Shown here: positions 1 to 15,300 of the stretch, piece after piece
Position numbering within the stretch: the stretch's first letter is position 1
Layout: every line of letters starts with the position of its first letter
From: Zhengitettix transpicula
Lineage: Eukaryota; Arthropoda; Insecta; Orthoptera; Tetrigidae
DNA: 64,000 nt
Assembly (NCBI GenBank): GCA_037074705.1
Contig: CM073590.1
Location: 135,985,600 to 136,049,599, forward strand
Direction: 5' to 3'
Program-made: the position numbers and the translations under genes
The notes under the pieces: model-generated
Told to the model about the DNA's origin: nothing
The model's database searches: none
The model's input: only the letters and a program-made list of their open reading frames with translations

Positions 1-639
1 TAAAAAAAATCACAAAGCTTAGTTGGCGCGTTGCATAGTGGCACTTTTTTTTGTGGCATGGAATGTACTTTATATTTATTAAATGTTACGATCTTCTAGG
101 TTATCACAGCCTTCCTTGTGTTTAATTATGTGTTTGTAGAAATCATTTATTCAATTACAAGAAAAATAGCTGTATCCAGGTTAACAGGAGACATTATGTT
201 CTATGTATTTGTAATTTACATCGTCTTGCTTCTAATGTTGCCCATAGTATTCATGGCCTCTGTTCTTCATTTCTGTGATTATCAATTAATTTAGTGAAAC
301 ACGGAAAAACTTAAAGTGGGATGACGACAGTGTTATTCGAACGCCAATACGTTTCAAGGCTGATTGACTCGGTTGTGTGCCAAACGAACTTATTGAAGAA
401 AAAACCGTTAAGAAAGGCTCTTAGGATACATTTTTTGCAAAGTGGAATATACTTAATATTTATTAAATGTAATCAATGTAATATGTCTAATGTCCCAACG
501 ATAAACATAGAAATTCGAAACATTTATTTGATTGGCAAAATCATAAAATTTTAGACGTTGACATCAGGTAAAATTCCAGACTCATATCAGAGATGCTTCA
601 CATTAAATCCCACATCACAGCAATTAATGTACAAAATGA

Positions 640-800
640 TACATTGTCGTTGCGTTTTGCTTCAGTTTTGAGTTAGTCAACTGTATTGTGCGGTTGTGTC
701 AAACCTGGCTCTTGTGTTTCTTAATCATCTGACGAAAAGACCAAAAGTTTCCAGAAACTTTATGTGGAATTTATATCATCACTTCATTTTGTCTGTCATT
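640..800 (+). repeat. Dispersed repeat family D, copy 1
   Basis: Shares an ordered series of blocks with copies near 6490-6620 (-), 52340-52450 (+), 53463-53512 (-) and 58590-58715 (-): a GTGCGG block, a CTGACGAAA block, a CCAGAAAC block and a TTTATATCATCACTTC block. No coding capacity is visible. It behaves like the terminal or untranslated part of an interspersed element, but I could not assign a class. Confidence 0.55.
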
Positions 801-1439
801 TGGCAATTTTATCTAATTATTATATTTTAAAGCAGACGTATTACATTCTCATCTCTTAAAATACAGTTGTAAATCCTACAAACTGCGAATCTTTATAAGT
901 ATAAATTTATCCATAATTATAAATGCATCACCTGTAGCAGCTTCATTTATATTCGCAAACAATCTGACTCTGAATATATATTACTGTATAAATTCACTTT
1001 TCTGAATCCGCAATTGCTTGTAAATATTTTCATTATGAATAAATTCGTTAATGATTATTACTATTATCCTTCGTTAAGGATTCATTTGTACTTTCTATAC
1101 TGAAAAAAGTATTAATTCATTAGTATTTTACCATACTGAAGTTATTTGCCAATTTTGAATTCAAGTTGCGATTATATTTAAAGCTTTGTTTAGGAATTGT
1201 TTGCCGTACGTTTTAAATTAAATTTATGTTCTTTAATCCTCATAATCGTAGCACTTTTGCAGTGCCGATGTAACAAACTACAACTATAACAAGGAATTTT
1301 ACAAACTAAATTGTTTGTGGTTATTATTTTCAAGAAAAATATTACTAAACAAATTTATAATTTAATAAAAATGTTGCGTAAAAAACTATTCAATATTCAT
1401 GTACTAATTAATTCAGAAAGAACAGAAGAAGCTTCAATC

Positions 1440-1625
1440 ATACACAGTCATATAGGCCACGAAATTGAATTTCAGTACAAGGATGGAAAAATCTCGACCG
1501 GATCGAGAATCGAACCCAGGTCTCCCGCTTAGTACGCTAGAGCGTTTAGTAAATTACCACCAGAATCGACTCCAGCCCCGTTATCCATCCTTTATAGCCA
1601 GATCGCGGCTGCATGTTTGTAATAT
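1440..1625 (-). repeat. tRNA-derived SINE (family 1), copy 1
   Basis: On the minus strand there is a tRNA-like head with a good B box (GGTTCGATTCT near 1506-1516) preceded by an A-box-like segment around 1560-1580. It cannot be a functional tRNA because the arms do not pair properly. The same B-box context (GTACTAAGC followed by GGGAGACC) recurs near 12100-12300 on the plus strand, which marks a dispersed Pol III-derived family. Its body continues into anonymous sequence. Confidence 0.6.
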
Positions 1626-2079
1626 TATTTAATTTAAAATTGAATCCTCAATTCCTATAATAATATAAACAAGAATAGAAGTTTAGTGAAATGCATAAAA
1701 TTTGATATAACACGATTTTTCAATCAAAATATCTGGTAACTTTACATAATACATAGCTGATATGTTGAGCTCTAATCCTGTAAATTATAAATAGTTACGT
1801 ATGTACGGTGAGTAAAATTTAATTATGATACTTCTTCTTGGCTAAGTATAACAAATCCTGGCGGCTGGTGTAAATAATTGGGACAAAAATATAATTTAAA
1901 GAAAGCATTAATCAGTCATATAAAACATCTGAGGCAAATTAAAATCATATATTAATAAGTATATTGTGCTTACAAATTAGATTTATTTTTTATTGCATTG
2001 AATTTCATTGCAGTGCAGAAGGACGTCAGATAAATGTAGGACGATACATTTAGTTTGTGTCGTAGCTTAACTTTATTAT

Positions 2080-2400
2080 TATTTGCTGTCAGCGACTACC
2101 ATAACCCCGGATCCGAAGTCATTCTCAGCCGCTATCACTTTATTTTAGTCACACCCTTCCCCGTGTCGTTAGGGGTTGAAATTAGACTTTAAAAGAAATC
2201 GAGAATGACGCTATGAATCTGAGTGACCCCATAAACTATTTATTCGACGACATTTAGGCCGTTTTCACATATTTTAAAGCTGCCACCCTCTTCCACCTTC
2301 ACCTATATGGGTGCTACAGTTGTCTTAGATCCTCAGTGTTCTTTCCTGTATCATAAGTGACCCGTTTACCAAGTTTGGTTGTTGAAAATGTTCCAGTTGA
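2080..2400 (+). repeat. Dispersed repeat family A, internal fragment
   Basis: Resembles the units near 4780-5050 and 33590-34990. Shared blocks in order are a CATAACCCCGGAT block, an ACACCCTTCCCC block, GGGGTTGAAATT, and TTTATTCGAC followed by GGCCGTTT. The head that starts the family elsewhere (CTAGTTGGGTGCCC-like) is missing. No protein is encoded. Confidence 0.6.
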
Positions 2401-2589
2401 TTAATAATTTAATTCACCATAATAATCATGTGTAATAAGAAAACATTTTAAGTGTTCATTAATATTATGCTTTGTATCGTAAAACCGCACCTTTCAGGTA
2501 AATGATCCATCGGAATATTGGCCTGTTAGGTAAAAGTCAATCTGAAATGCACTACAACGAATGCAAGACGTACTGCAAAGTTGTTGTTT

Positions 2590-2910
2590 TTTACATCCGG
2601 GTATCCACGGGTTGGTAACCCCCATATAATAGTATAGAAGGGATTTGAAATGGGGGATGCGGAAGGATAGAGCAAGGTAGCCTAGTCCCCCAGGCTGTAG
2701 TTTTAAGGATCATACGCGGCAATGCAAAAGTGTTGCAGGAAAACCCTAGAAAAACCTACTTCAGGTACTTCGGACATTTGGTACTCGTCCCACGCCCTTC
2801 CGATGGCGAGAAAAAGTGTCCCCGTAGTTTAAGGATCCTACCCGGCAATAGTCCTAAGAGGGAAAACCCTAGAAAACGTGCATCAGGTAGGTCGGTCATT
2901 ATTTTATCTT
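2590..2910 (+). repeat. Dispersed repeat family B, copy 1
   Basis: A diverged copy of the repeat seen more cleanly at 3706-4060 (+) and twice at 56280-56885 (-). Diagnostic blocks are GGGGGATGCGGAA, AAGGTAGCC, GGAAAACCCTAGAAAA and CCCACGCCCTTCCGAT. The last part appears twice, suggesting a short internal duplication. Short open frames across it are not conserved between copies, so it is treated as non-coding. Confidence 0.65.
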
Positions 2911-3062
2911 TTGTGTTTATTCAAGACATCCAGTTAATTACAATAATCAGATTTCAATATGGTCAAAACCACAAATGGACTTAGAGTTATTATTAGATTG
3001 TGGGTTTTATTCATTTATATTTTAGCAATTGTTTTATTTTTATTAGTTGTGATTGATTTCAG

Positions 3063-7469
<4,407 letters not shown>

Positions 7470-7614
7470 TCATTATTGGTCTTCAGGTGTGGAAACGAAA
7501 GTACATTCTTCTTCATCTTTTCTTAGTTAAAAAAGTTTTATAAGGAACGTAATTTTGAAGCAATGCAAGCGATGGACAGTCAAAATCAATTATTCTTTAT
7601 TGTATATAGTATCA

Positions 7615-7620
7615 AATAAA
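7615..7620 (+). terminator. Possible poly(A) signal of the protease gene
   Basis: AATAAA occurs 146 bp after the stop at 7467-7469, a plausible distance for the mRNA 3' end. Such hexamers are common by chance in this AT-rich sequence. Confidence 0.4.
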
Positions 7621-7717
7621 TTCCCAGTCACACACTTATAATTGATCAGCTCTGAAATTTTGCATAGAATAATTTTCATTGCATTTATATCAATTCTTAA
7701 GTAAATTAATTACTTAA

Positions 7718-8279
7718 CACGTTGACTGCCACGGCAATTTTCAGAATCTCTTCGCGGAAGCCAACTACGAGTTAATTCGTACGCAGACACGCTTCGACAT
7801 GTTGCTTCGCTAAAGCTGAATCATGAATACGCGTCCATATTCGTCAGTACTTATTTTTTTCGGATGAGTTTCTTGCATTACTGGTGGAACACACTTATAT
7901 ATATGCTGCGCAAGAAATTGAAAAACGCAAAGCAATAAAAACATCTATCAAAGTGGAAAGCCTGTAAAGAGAAGCCAGCCCTTTGTGTGGAAGATTGTTT
8001 AAGAAGTTCCACAAACAATAAAATATTATTTTATTTCTTGAATTTGAATTAATTTTCATAATTATATAATTTTTTTTCGTTTTTTACTAAATTTTCTGTT
8101 CATGCAAGTCAGCATTGATTCTTTTCCCAGAAGCCATCTATCAATATTAGCACTAATATATTCAGAGTTTAATCGTAGCTGTACAAAAATGACAAGTAAA
8201 CAAGGACGAGACTACTGATAGTTGGCGTCTTAAAAAAGAACGCAGTCAGCGAGTTAACTCGTAGTCGGCAGTCAAGGTG
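7718..8279 (-). mobile_element. piggyBac-derived non-autonomous element with TTAA duplications
   Basis: The 562-bp element is bounded by TTAA at 7714-7717 and 8280-8283. It has 13-bp terminal inverted repeats, CACGTTGACTGCC on the left and the complement of CACCTTGACTGCC on the right, with 12 of 13 bases matching. A further subterminal inverted pair (ACGAGTTAA) lies inside. Around 7960-8030 on the plus strand, two frames together give a piggyBac-like C-terminal tail with PLCVEDC and FKKFHKQ before a stop. It is therefore an internally deleted autonomous element; the strand given is arbitrary with respect to its termini. Confidence 0.85.
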
Positions 8280-8283
8280 TTAA

Positions 8284-10660
8284 TACTCTAACGATAACAA
8301 ACTTCCCTGACATACTTTCTTCCTACACACTGATAACGCCACGTGTCGAGGAAGTGGATTTTCTGTCCTTCGATCTCAGATTGTGGAATGAGTCGATACA
8401 ATTGTAATTACCGCGCCATAGTCGGGATTCGTTGTTTCGGTTACACGTTTCGCAGCACCAAGACCATGAAAAGCTGACGGACTGGTCCCCCCCTTTGAGG
8501 ACGTTCGATGCTTATGAGCCAAACAGATAATATAAGAGCTGCTGCGGAGATGTGACGAATGATTTTGAGATCGATACAAGTTCCAGCGATAGTTGTTGAA
8601 ACCGACTGTCGGTTGTGAAATTCAAATTTAAAAAATTGTCGTTTCGCGAGTCAACTTCACTTCATTTAAAGTCAATGGCGGTTCGTTGGAAGTTGACGCC
8701 AGCGGCGCACGTTCTTCAACACTTCACTCTTTCAGACTCAGAGACTACGTTGAATAGATATTCAACGTAATATTTAACTGCAATTGTTTGTTGTGTATTT
8801 ATTTTTAATTTTCTACAGTTTATGATATCCCCGTTTCCGATGATATTCTAGAAAGATAATAGGTTTATTCACTGCATTCTTTCAAATGGCAACCTTTATC
8901 TTTACTTTCCTTAATGTGATATATGCCAGTCTCTTGCCTACGATTCCTCTCTTTTCGGCGTCATCTTCTTTTAGCGAGTACCTAGCGACTTCATCGTCAC
9001 ACAAGTTTTGAACGACGAAATATATCTTATACTTTTAGTCCCGGTTTGTCCAACTTAGTACTCATCGTATTGTTTAACTTTATCGCCAAGTAATTGAGAC
9101 TTTCAAAGTTCTCGGTCACTATTTTTAAACTCGCGTACTGGGAGAACATTTTATTCATTAATAACTTAAACAGTCGACCATACGTCTTCCTGACTTTTTC
9201 CTGTACTTTAGTGTGAGCAATTAACTCCCAGGTTTATAAAAGTATTAAAACATCCTATATATTTATGAAAACTATAGCAGCAATAAAACTTTTGGAGAGA
9301 TTATGAGTATTTTATTAAAAATTATAGCAATATTGTTAATGTGATAAACCACTATCGATGGGATCTATGAAGCAACGGCAAACGCCTAAAACACGGAAGA
9401 GGCCATTATAATCACAAACAAAAACTTAAATATTGAAAATCGACGCAAAAATTAGAAAACTATAATCTGAAATTATATTTAATATATATTAAGAGTATTT
9501 AAATTATCCTGTTTCTTGTTCGAGCTGTGTTAGAATTATATTCTTCCTCAATGCTAAGGGTAGTTTGATAAATACCAATTCAACTCTAAGAACTTAATTT
9601 TTCGGGCATCTAAATTATTTCCCAAAAACGTCGTGCCTATGTTATCTCTCATAATACTAGACAAAGAATGTTTAACGCATTTTTATAGTTTAGTATTCTC
9701 CTTCACAGTTGCTTCCCTCCCCGTGCACTGCCACAAGTTTCAGTCAGCAGCTAGAGCTTCAACGCGTTAGATACTTGTGTATATCTTTATTCCGTGCTGC
9801 CTCCCTTCCTTCAATCTGCGCGCTCTCCTACACTGCCGACGCGTTCTATAGTAAGTCTGGATAATCTGCCACTGCGTTCTTTCATTAATAATTTAAAATC
9901 AAATAACTATCCGATATGTTTTTATACAACCTGTTTTGGCGCCGAACCCATACTCAACGTTTGAAGTAGTATTAAAACAACCTGTATAATTCATCGTTCT
10001 GGCAGGGTTTGTTGATATCAGGTAACGAAGGTATTGTGGGAAATGCACAATAAGAAGCAAAATCTAAAATAAACCATATAAATACAATCTACGAGCTGCG
10101 AATTTACGAATACTTCAAACTCTGGTGTAAGGTTTGCTTTATTTTGCATTTCAAAACGTGTGGTATGAAGCAGGACAGTATCCAGATAGTGTTCAGCTGA
10201 GCTAATACACAGTTGTGGTTAGGAAAATCTACCTTGTTGGTAAATTTGGAAATAGCAAAGCTAGCAAATGGCAAAAGCTTTCTGAACCCAAAAATGACAA
10301 TGTTCATATTTTAATATAAATAGGGAAGGAATTGCAGAAACTATATGGTAAATAAAGGAAAATCCAAATCAGTGTGGCTCAACCATCTCATTCAATCAAC
10401 AATATCATTCATTGCAGTAAATAGAGCAGAGGGCATTTTACTTGGATTTGAGGTTTTAAAAGAATTTACGAGTTATATAGTGAAACAAGCTTTAGTGTTA
10501 CAGAACCAACTATATCTTACCAAGTCAGTTGTTGAGAACCAATCTGAAGCCATAATTTTCTCTTCTGAAGTCTTATTTAATTTCACACCAATGAAAATAA
10601 TTACTTTGATAGTGAAACCTAACAATTTCCTATCACAAGTGAACATTTCATGAATTTGTA
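8284..10660. other. Intergenic sequence, nothing recognised
   Basis: Between the piggyBac-derived element and a mariner remnant. Composition is AT-rich with a few less AT-rich patches (8370-8720, 9700-9860). The open frame at 10345-10653 (+) has no motif I know and overlaps another frame on the opposite strand. No genes or RNAs can be supported. Confidence 0.5.
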
Positions 10661-10679
10661 AACAAGAAAAATTTATGTG

Positions 10680-11140
10680 ATGCAACACTTCGATTTGAAT
10701 GGTCTCACACCAGCCAATATCAAAGTTGAACTAGATTCTACTCTGAAGGAATCGGCTCCATCATTTACAAAAAAAAAAATATTAGGTGGCAGTGTTTAAA
10801 TTTGGCCAAATGAGCTTGCAGTGTCTTACATTGCTAATTTGGACATAAGAAAAAATGCATAAGATGGGTACTGCATTTGGTTACGGTGGAACAAAAACAA
10901 TGTTTTGAGGATGATTAAGTCGATTGTTTGCGATGTTTCATAGCAATTAAGAGCTTTTGCAAAGATTCATAACCATGGGTGAAACCAGAGTTCACCTCTT
11001 CACACCGAAGATGAAGGAATAGTAAAGAATGGACAGAAAGGGAAGAAATAATCCAAAGAAGGTGAAGTCAGTTCCATCTGTAATGTCATGGTGACTTTTG
11101 GGATACACACTAGGAAGCCGAGATTGTGGCGTCAATTAAA
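10680..11140 (+). pseudogene. mariner transposase remnant
   Basis: Reading across frames gives the N-terminal mariner signature HFDLNGLTPANIKVELD, then FKFGQMSLQ, RLFAMFHSN and RFITMGETRVHLFTPKMKE, which corresponds to the RFITMDETW region holding the first catalytic Asp (here replaced by Gly). Many stops and frameshifts show it is dead. The C-terminal half with the other catalytic residues is not recognisable. Confidence 0.8.
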
Positions 11141-11149
11141 AGTTATGAA

Positions 11150-12095
11150 TTAAATAAAATCTCTTAACCATAAGCTATTAAGAGAAAGTAACGGGTAACA
11201 CAAAAAGATCCAATTATAATCATTCTTTAAAGGAAATTAATATTAAATTTATATTAATTTCAAAAATAATGGCACGACTAAAAGCAGTGGTTGAATGGTA
11301 TGGTTAAGAAAAACAATTTTTTCTGTTTTCACTGCAACCTGTTTTCAAGACATGAAAGATGAAGAATGGAGTGAAATGTGAATAGAAGAAAAAGTGATCT
11401 TTAGCAATCTTGTGTTCAACCAAAAAATTCCAGCAATGAAAAATAATGAATTGAGGGTAAAAATAATTGACCACACTTTTCAGATGCCTAAACTAACAAT
11501 AAAACAGTACACCAAAACCTATTTCATGCACGTTTTAAATGTTTAAAACAATTTCGGACTGATGCATTGCTTGGTATTCTACAAAGGAAAATTGCATATG
11601 TAAAATTATCCAACAAAGAAATTTATTCTGTGTGTATCTTTAATGGTATCTAACAATTCTAAAGTAATGTAATCAAGTATTTATGAAAACTTCAATTAGT
11701 GTCATGAAAGAAATTTTATTAGCATCTGCTAAACTTTACCTTAAGTATACTGACAACAGTATCCTGTTAAAGGAGTATGACTGAACTAAATACTAAAATT
11801 ATACTTCAGAAACTATGATATATTAAGGACACTAATCTTTCCATTTTGACAAAGATAGTAAAAATATCTTAAAGACATCCTGTTAAGATTTTTTAATTAA
11901 GTTTGCCGCCAAGAATGAAACAATAGAACTGATTGACAAAATTATGAGCTAGTTATTTCTCTGTTCACAGCACCATTACCTTCACTAGTAAAAAAGCCAC
12001 TGCCACTATACATCAACATTCTTGGATAAATTTAACTGAAGTCAATTTTAGTTAAATAATTTGTCCGATATAAAGATTAAATTTTTGTTGTAACA
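11150..12095. other. Intergenic AT-rich sequence, nothing recognised
   Basis: No open frame, repeat or motif that I can assign between the mariner remnant and the SINE copy downstream of the AKR gene. Confidence 0.5.
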
Positions 12096-12099
12096 GTGT

Positions 12100-12300
12100 C
12101 TTCCTCTTTCAATACAACTCATAACAATAAATTATTGTAACAAATTAAATTGTACTAAGCAGGAGACTTTGGTTCAATTCCTGATCCAGTCTAGATCAGA
12201 TGGCTAGTCTATGTTGTGATAAATGTAGGTTTATAAAAAATTCAATGAAATATTGTTGATCATTTAGTAATATCAGATATATGTCATTGTATTTCAATAA
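12100..12300 (+). repeat. tRNA-derived SINE (family 1), copy 2
   Basis: Contains GTACTAAGCAGGAGAC followed by a B box GGTTCAATTCC near 12172-12182, colinear with the minus-strand SINE near 1440-1625. It lies just beyond the 3' end of the AKR gene in opposite orientation to it. Confidence 0.5.
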
Positions 12301-12356
12301 AACTAATATTAAGAAACAATATTTTTATTCAACTTATATACAAGGCTTATAGAAAA

Positions 12357-12362
12357 TTTATT
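12357..12362 (-). terminator. Poly(A) signal of the aldo-keto reductase gene
   Basis: AATAAA on the minus strand begins 4 nt after the TGA stop. A second one is at 12324-12329. The second gives a more usual 3' UTR of about 50-60 nt. Confidence 0.5.
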
Positions 12363-12365
12363 CCC

Positions 12366-15300
12366 TCAGTATTCAACGTTGAATGGGTAATGTGGATGAT
12401 CGTTTACCCTGGAAAAATATAGATTTCAAATAGATTAATATCCAAAACACATGGTTCCCTTGTATAGGAGAAATAATTGTTAATCTTAAAATATTTTAAT
12501 TAAATTTTGATATGATCTCTGCAATAAAATTTCCAAAATGCTGTACTATGAAAACAAAACTTCAAATCTTCTACAAAATGCATAGCCCAAAAAATTAACA
12601 TACTTTATGCTATTTATGAATTCAAATACTTCACATTTAATTGCAAAAAAATAAAAAATTGTACGACACTCCCATGTACTGTAGGAATGATTTGATTTTA
12701 CATCACATTAATAAATTTAAAATGTTATAAATAAAAATATAGCTTACCATTGTGCATGGCATAATCGGCCTTTGATATCAAAAGAATCTATGAAGCTCAT
12801 ATCATCCTGTGAAAGCGCAAAATCAAAAATCTGTAGGTTTTCAATTATTCTAGATTTTGTAACAGATTTTGGAATAGTTACATTTCCTCTCTGAACCTGT
12901 AATAAAGAAATTGAGGAATTTGTTTTTTAAAATAATACAATTGTGCCATGCAGTGTAGTGTAGTGTATATATGTTTAAATTTTAGAAACTTTTACATCTG
13001 CAACTAAATGTTCATAACCAACCCTTAATGCTACAATATCCAGTTTTGTGGCAAGGGAAACTGCTAAACATAGTAACCATATGTGAGGGCCAATGGAAAG
13101 TGAATAGTGCTAATAATTAACAGTTTATACATTTAGCTAAATGTGTATACAATATTTCAAACTTTCTGTCATTTATTTCAGAATGTCTCACAGTAACTTA
13201 ATTTTAGATGAAGGATCCATGTGAACAGTTGTTACTCAGAATTTCAAGACTTCCAGGACTAGTATCCAATTATTTAATTAGTAATTAATCAAATTCAGCT
13301 TTCCTGGATACAAAATAATCGTTTTTTTAAATCTGCAGCATTTATTGGTCTGTTTTCTTTTTGCATTTTGTGTTATCAGTCCAGGTACTTGTTTGAAAGC
13401 AGTCTTACTGTCCCATGTCACTTCTGAACACCAGATTAGTTACACATAAAATTCGTAATTATCTGATCAATAAACCGGCATCCGTTTCCAGATAATTCTT
13501 ATTCTCCCCTGTACTTTTTATCAGCTAGTTAACTAAAACCTGGATGTATCAATGCAAGCTCATATAATTCAGCTTGTATTCTTGTAATTCTGACCTGAAG
13601 ATTTTCTCTCACGAACATATAGTAAAATTAATTTAACAGACCATGCATAATTTAAAGGCTTCCACACAGTTATTTGGGCTTGTCAATTATCCATAATTCA
13701 CATCCATTCAATCGATTTCTAGGGATTAACAGGTTTTTTCTTTAAAAATGTTCTAGAGTTAGCTAATGTCACTTAAATAAAAAACTACTAAACTGAAGTT
13801 ACCTCAAAGCAAACTGAACTATCATATTAATAACTATGGATGTTCTCAAATATTGTCTTCATTTGCCTATTTTTCTCATTATTAAAATTGAGGAAGCAGA
13901 TAACTTAAGACAATAAATCAAGCTGTAAACAATGGAACAGCAACCATCAACTAATGAAGTAACAGAAAACCATCAAATAATTATTGCACATTATCACAAT
14001 TAACATTGAAATTTTTAGAAATAAATACTTCAACAGGACAGTAAAAAATGTAATATATAATGAAAGTATTTTCTTCAAATAATCTTATTCATATTAACCA
14101 AGTTATTTTAAACATTTTCTGATGTGTTTGCTGATGTCTTCAAAGTAAATAAAAAACCTATTGCAAATTTTTTTTACCTGGTAACGTAAAACTATTTGGG
14201 CAGGACTTTTATTGTATTTAACAGCTATTTGCAGAAGTTTTTCATCTTGTAATAAATAGGGATCATCTGGTTTTGCCCATGGTCTGTCAGGTGATCCAAG
14301 GGGACTATATGCAGTCATTATTATACCCCTTCTTCTGCAAAACTCCATTAATTCTCTCTGATTTAAATATGGATGAGCTTCAACCTAAAAAAAACATTTT
14401 ATATTAAAATATTTTAGCCAAAATATATTACAAGGATTTTTAATTTAACAACTTTTAAATGTTGTCATTTAGTCTCAAATTTCTGAAAAATAGTTAATAA
14501 ATTTTCCTGTAAAAGTAAAAAAAAAATCTTTTGTCATCGTGTTTATAGTTCTCTCCATACAAATAGTTTATATTGATTTTTGTCATTATGATTTAAGTGG
14601 GATAAGATTTGAAACTGTCTATTTGCCTTGAGCATTCCTCTCTCAGATATTTTTGAAATAGTTTTTGTATTATAGAACATGGAGGTGACTGACAATTTAT
14701 AGATAATTTAAGTGTTAGATGAAAATAAGGAATATTTTGGAATACAAATTTCTGTTTTTGAACCTCTATTTTTCTCAACTGTTTTGTGAGACATTATAAA
14801 CAGTTAAGAAGGGTACTGTGCAATTAAAAAATTGTAATATGCACCATAAAATTTGGAACTTAAATTTGAATAATAAATAATTTACTAGACATACAACAAT
14901 GACTTACCTGATTAATTACAGGTTCAATTCGAGCTACTGACAATATCCTTTCTATCTGTTTTGAGTTAAAATTTGAAAGCCCAATAGATTTAGTTAAACC
15001 TCTATCAACTGCCTTCTCCATTTCTTTCCATGTGTCAACATAGTCAACATCGCTGTATTGTAGCCGGTCATTCACTTTTGGAAAAAGATCACCTCCTTCC
15101 TAAAATTAGTGATGTTAATTTTTTCAAACTCATAAAGTTATATATTCTTATGTTATCCACAAATAACAGTTACAATATAGTTAGCAATTAATACATATGT
15201 AATGACATTTTCTTAAGGGCCCGCTGTTACAAGCAGGATGGCATCAGAATAAGAATAAACGACGTACTCAATGGTACAGGACGGAAGAAGTGTCGAAGAC

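Larger units (their letters stand above)
1..3062. other. Non-coding AT-rich stretch left of the protease exons
   Basis: This stretch is either intron or upstream sequence of the serine protease gene. I looked for upstream protease exons (activation site IVGG, TAAHC with the catalytic His, DIAL with the catalytic Asp) and did not find them. It holds a family-D repeat near 640-800, a tRNA-derived SINE near 1440-1625, a family-A repeat near 2080-2400 and a family-B repeat near 2590-2910. The remaining bases are AT-rich with nothing I recognise; the short open frames in it look random. Confidence 0.6.

Noticed and set aside
1..3062. Upstream exons of the serine protease
   Set aside because: No reading frame with the His or Asp catalytic motifs or an IVGG activation site was found; these exons are presumably to the left of the window.
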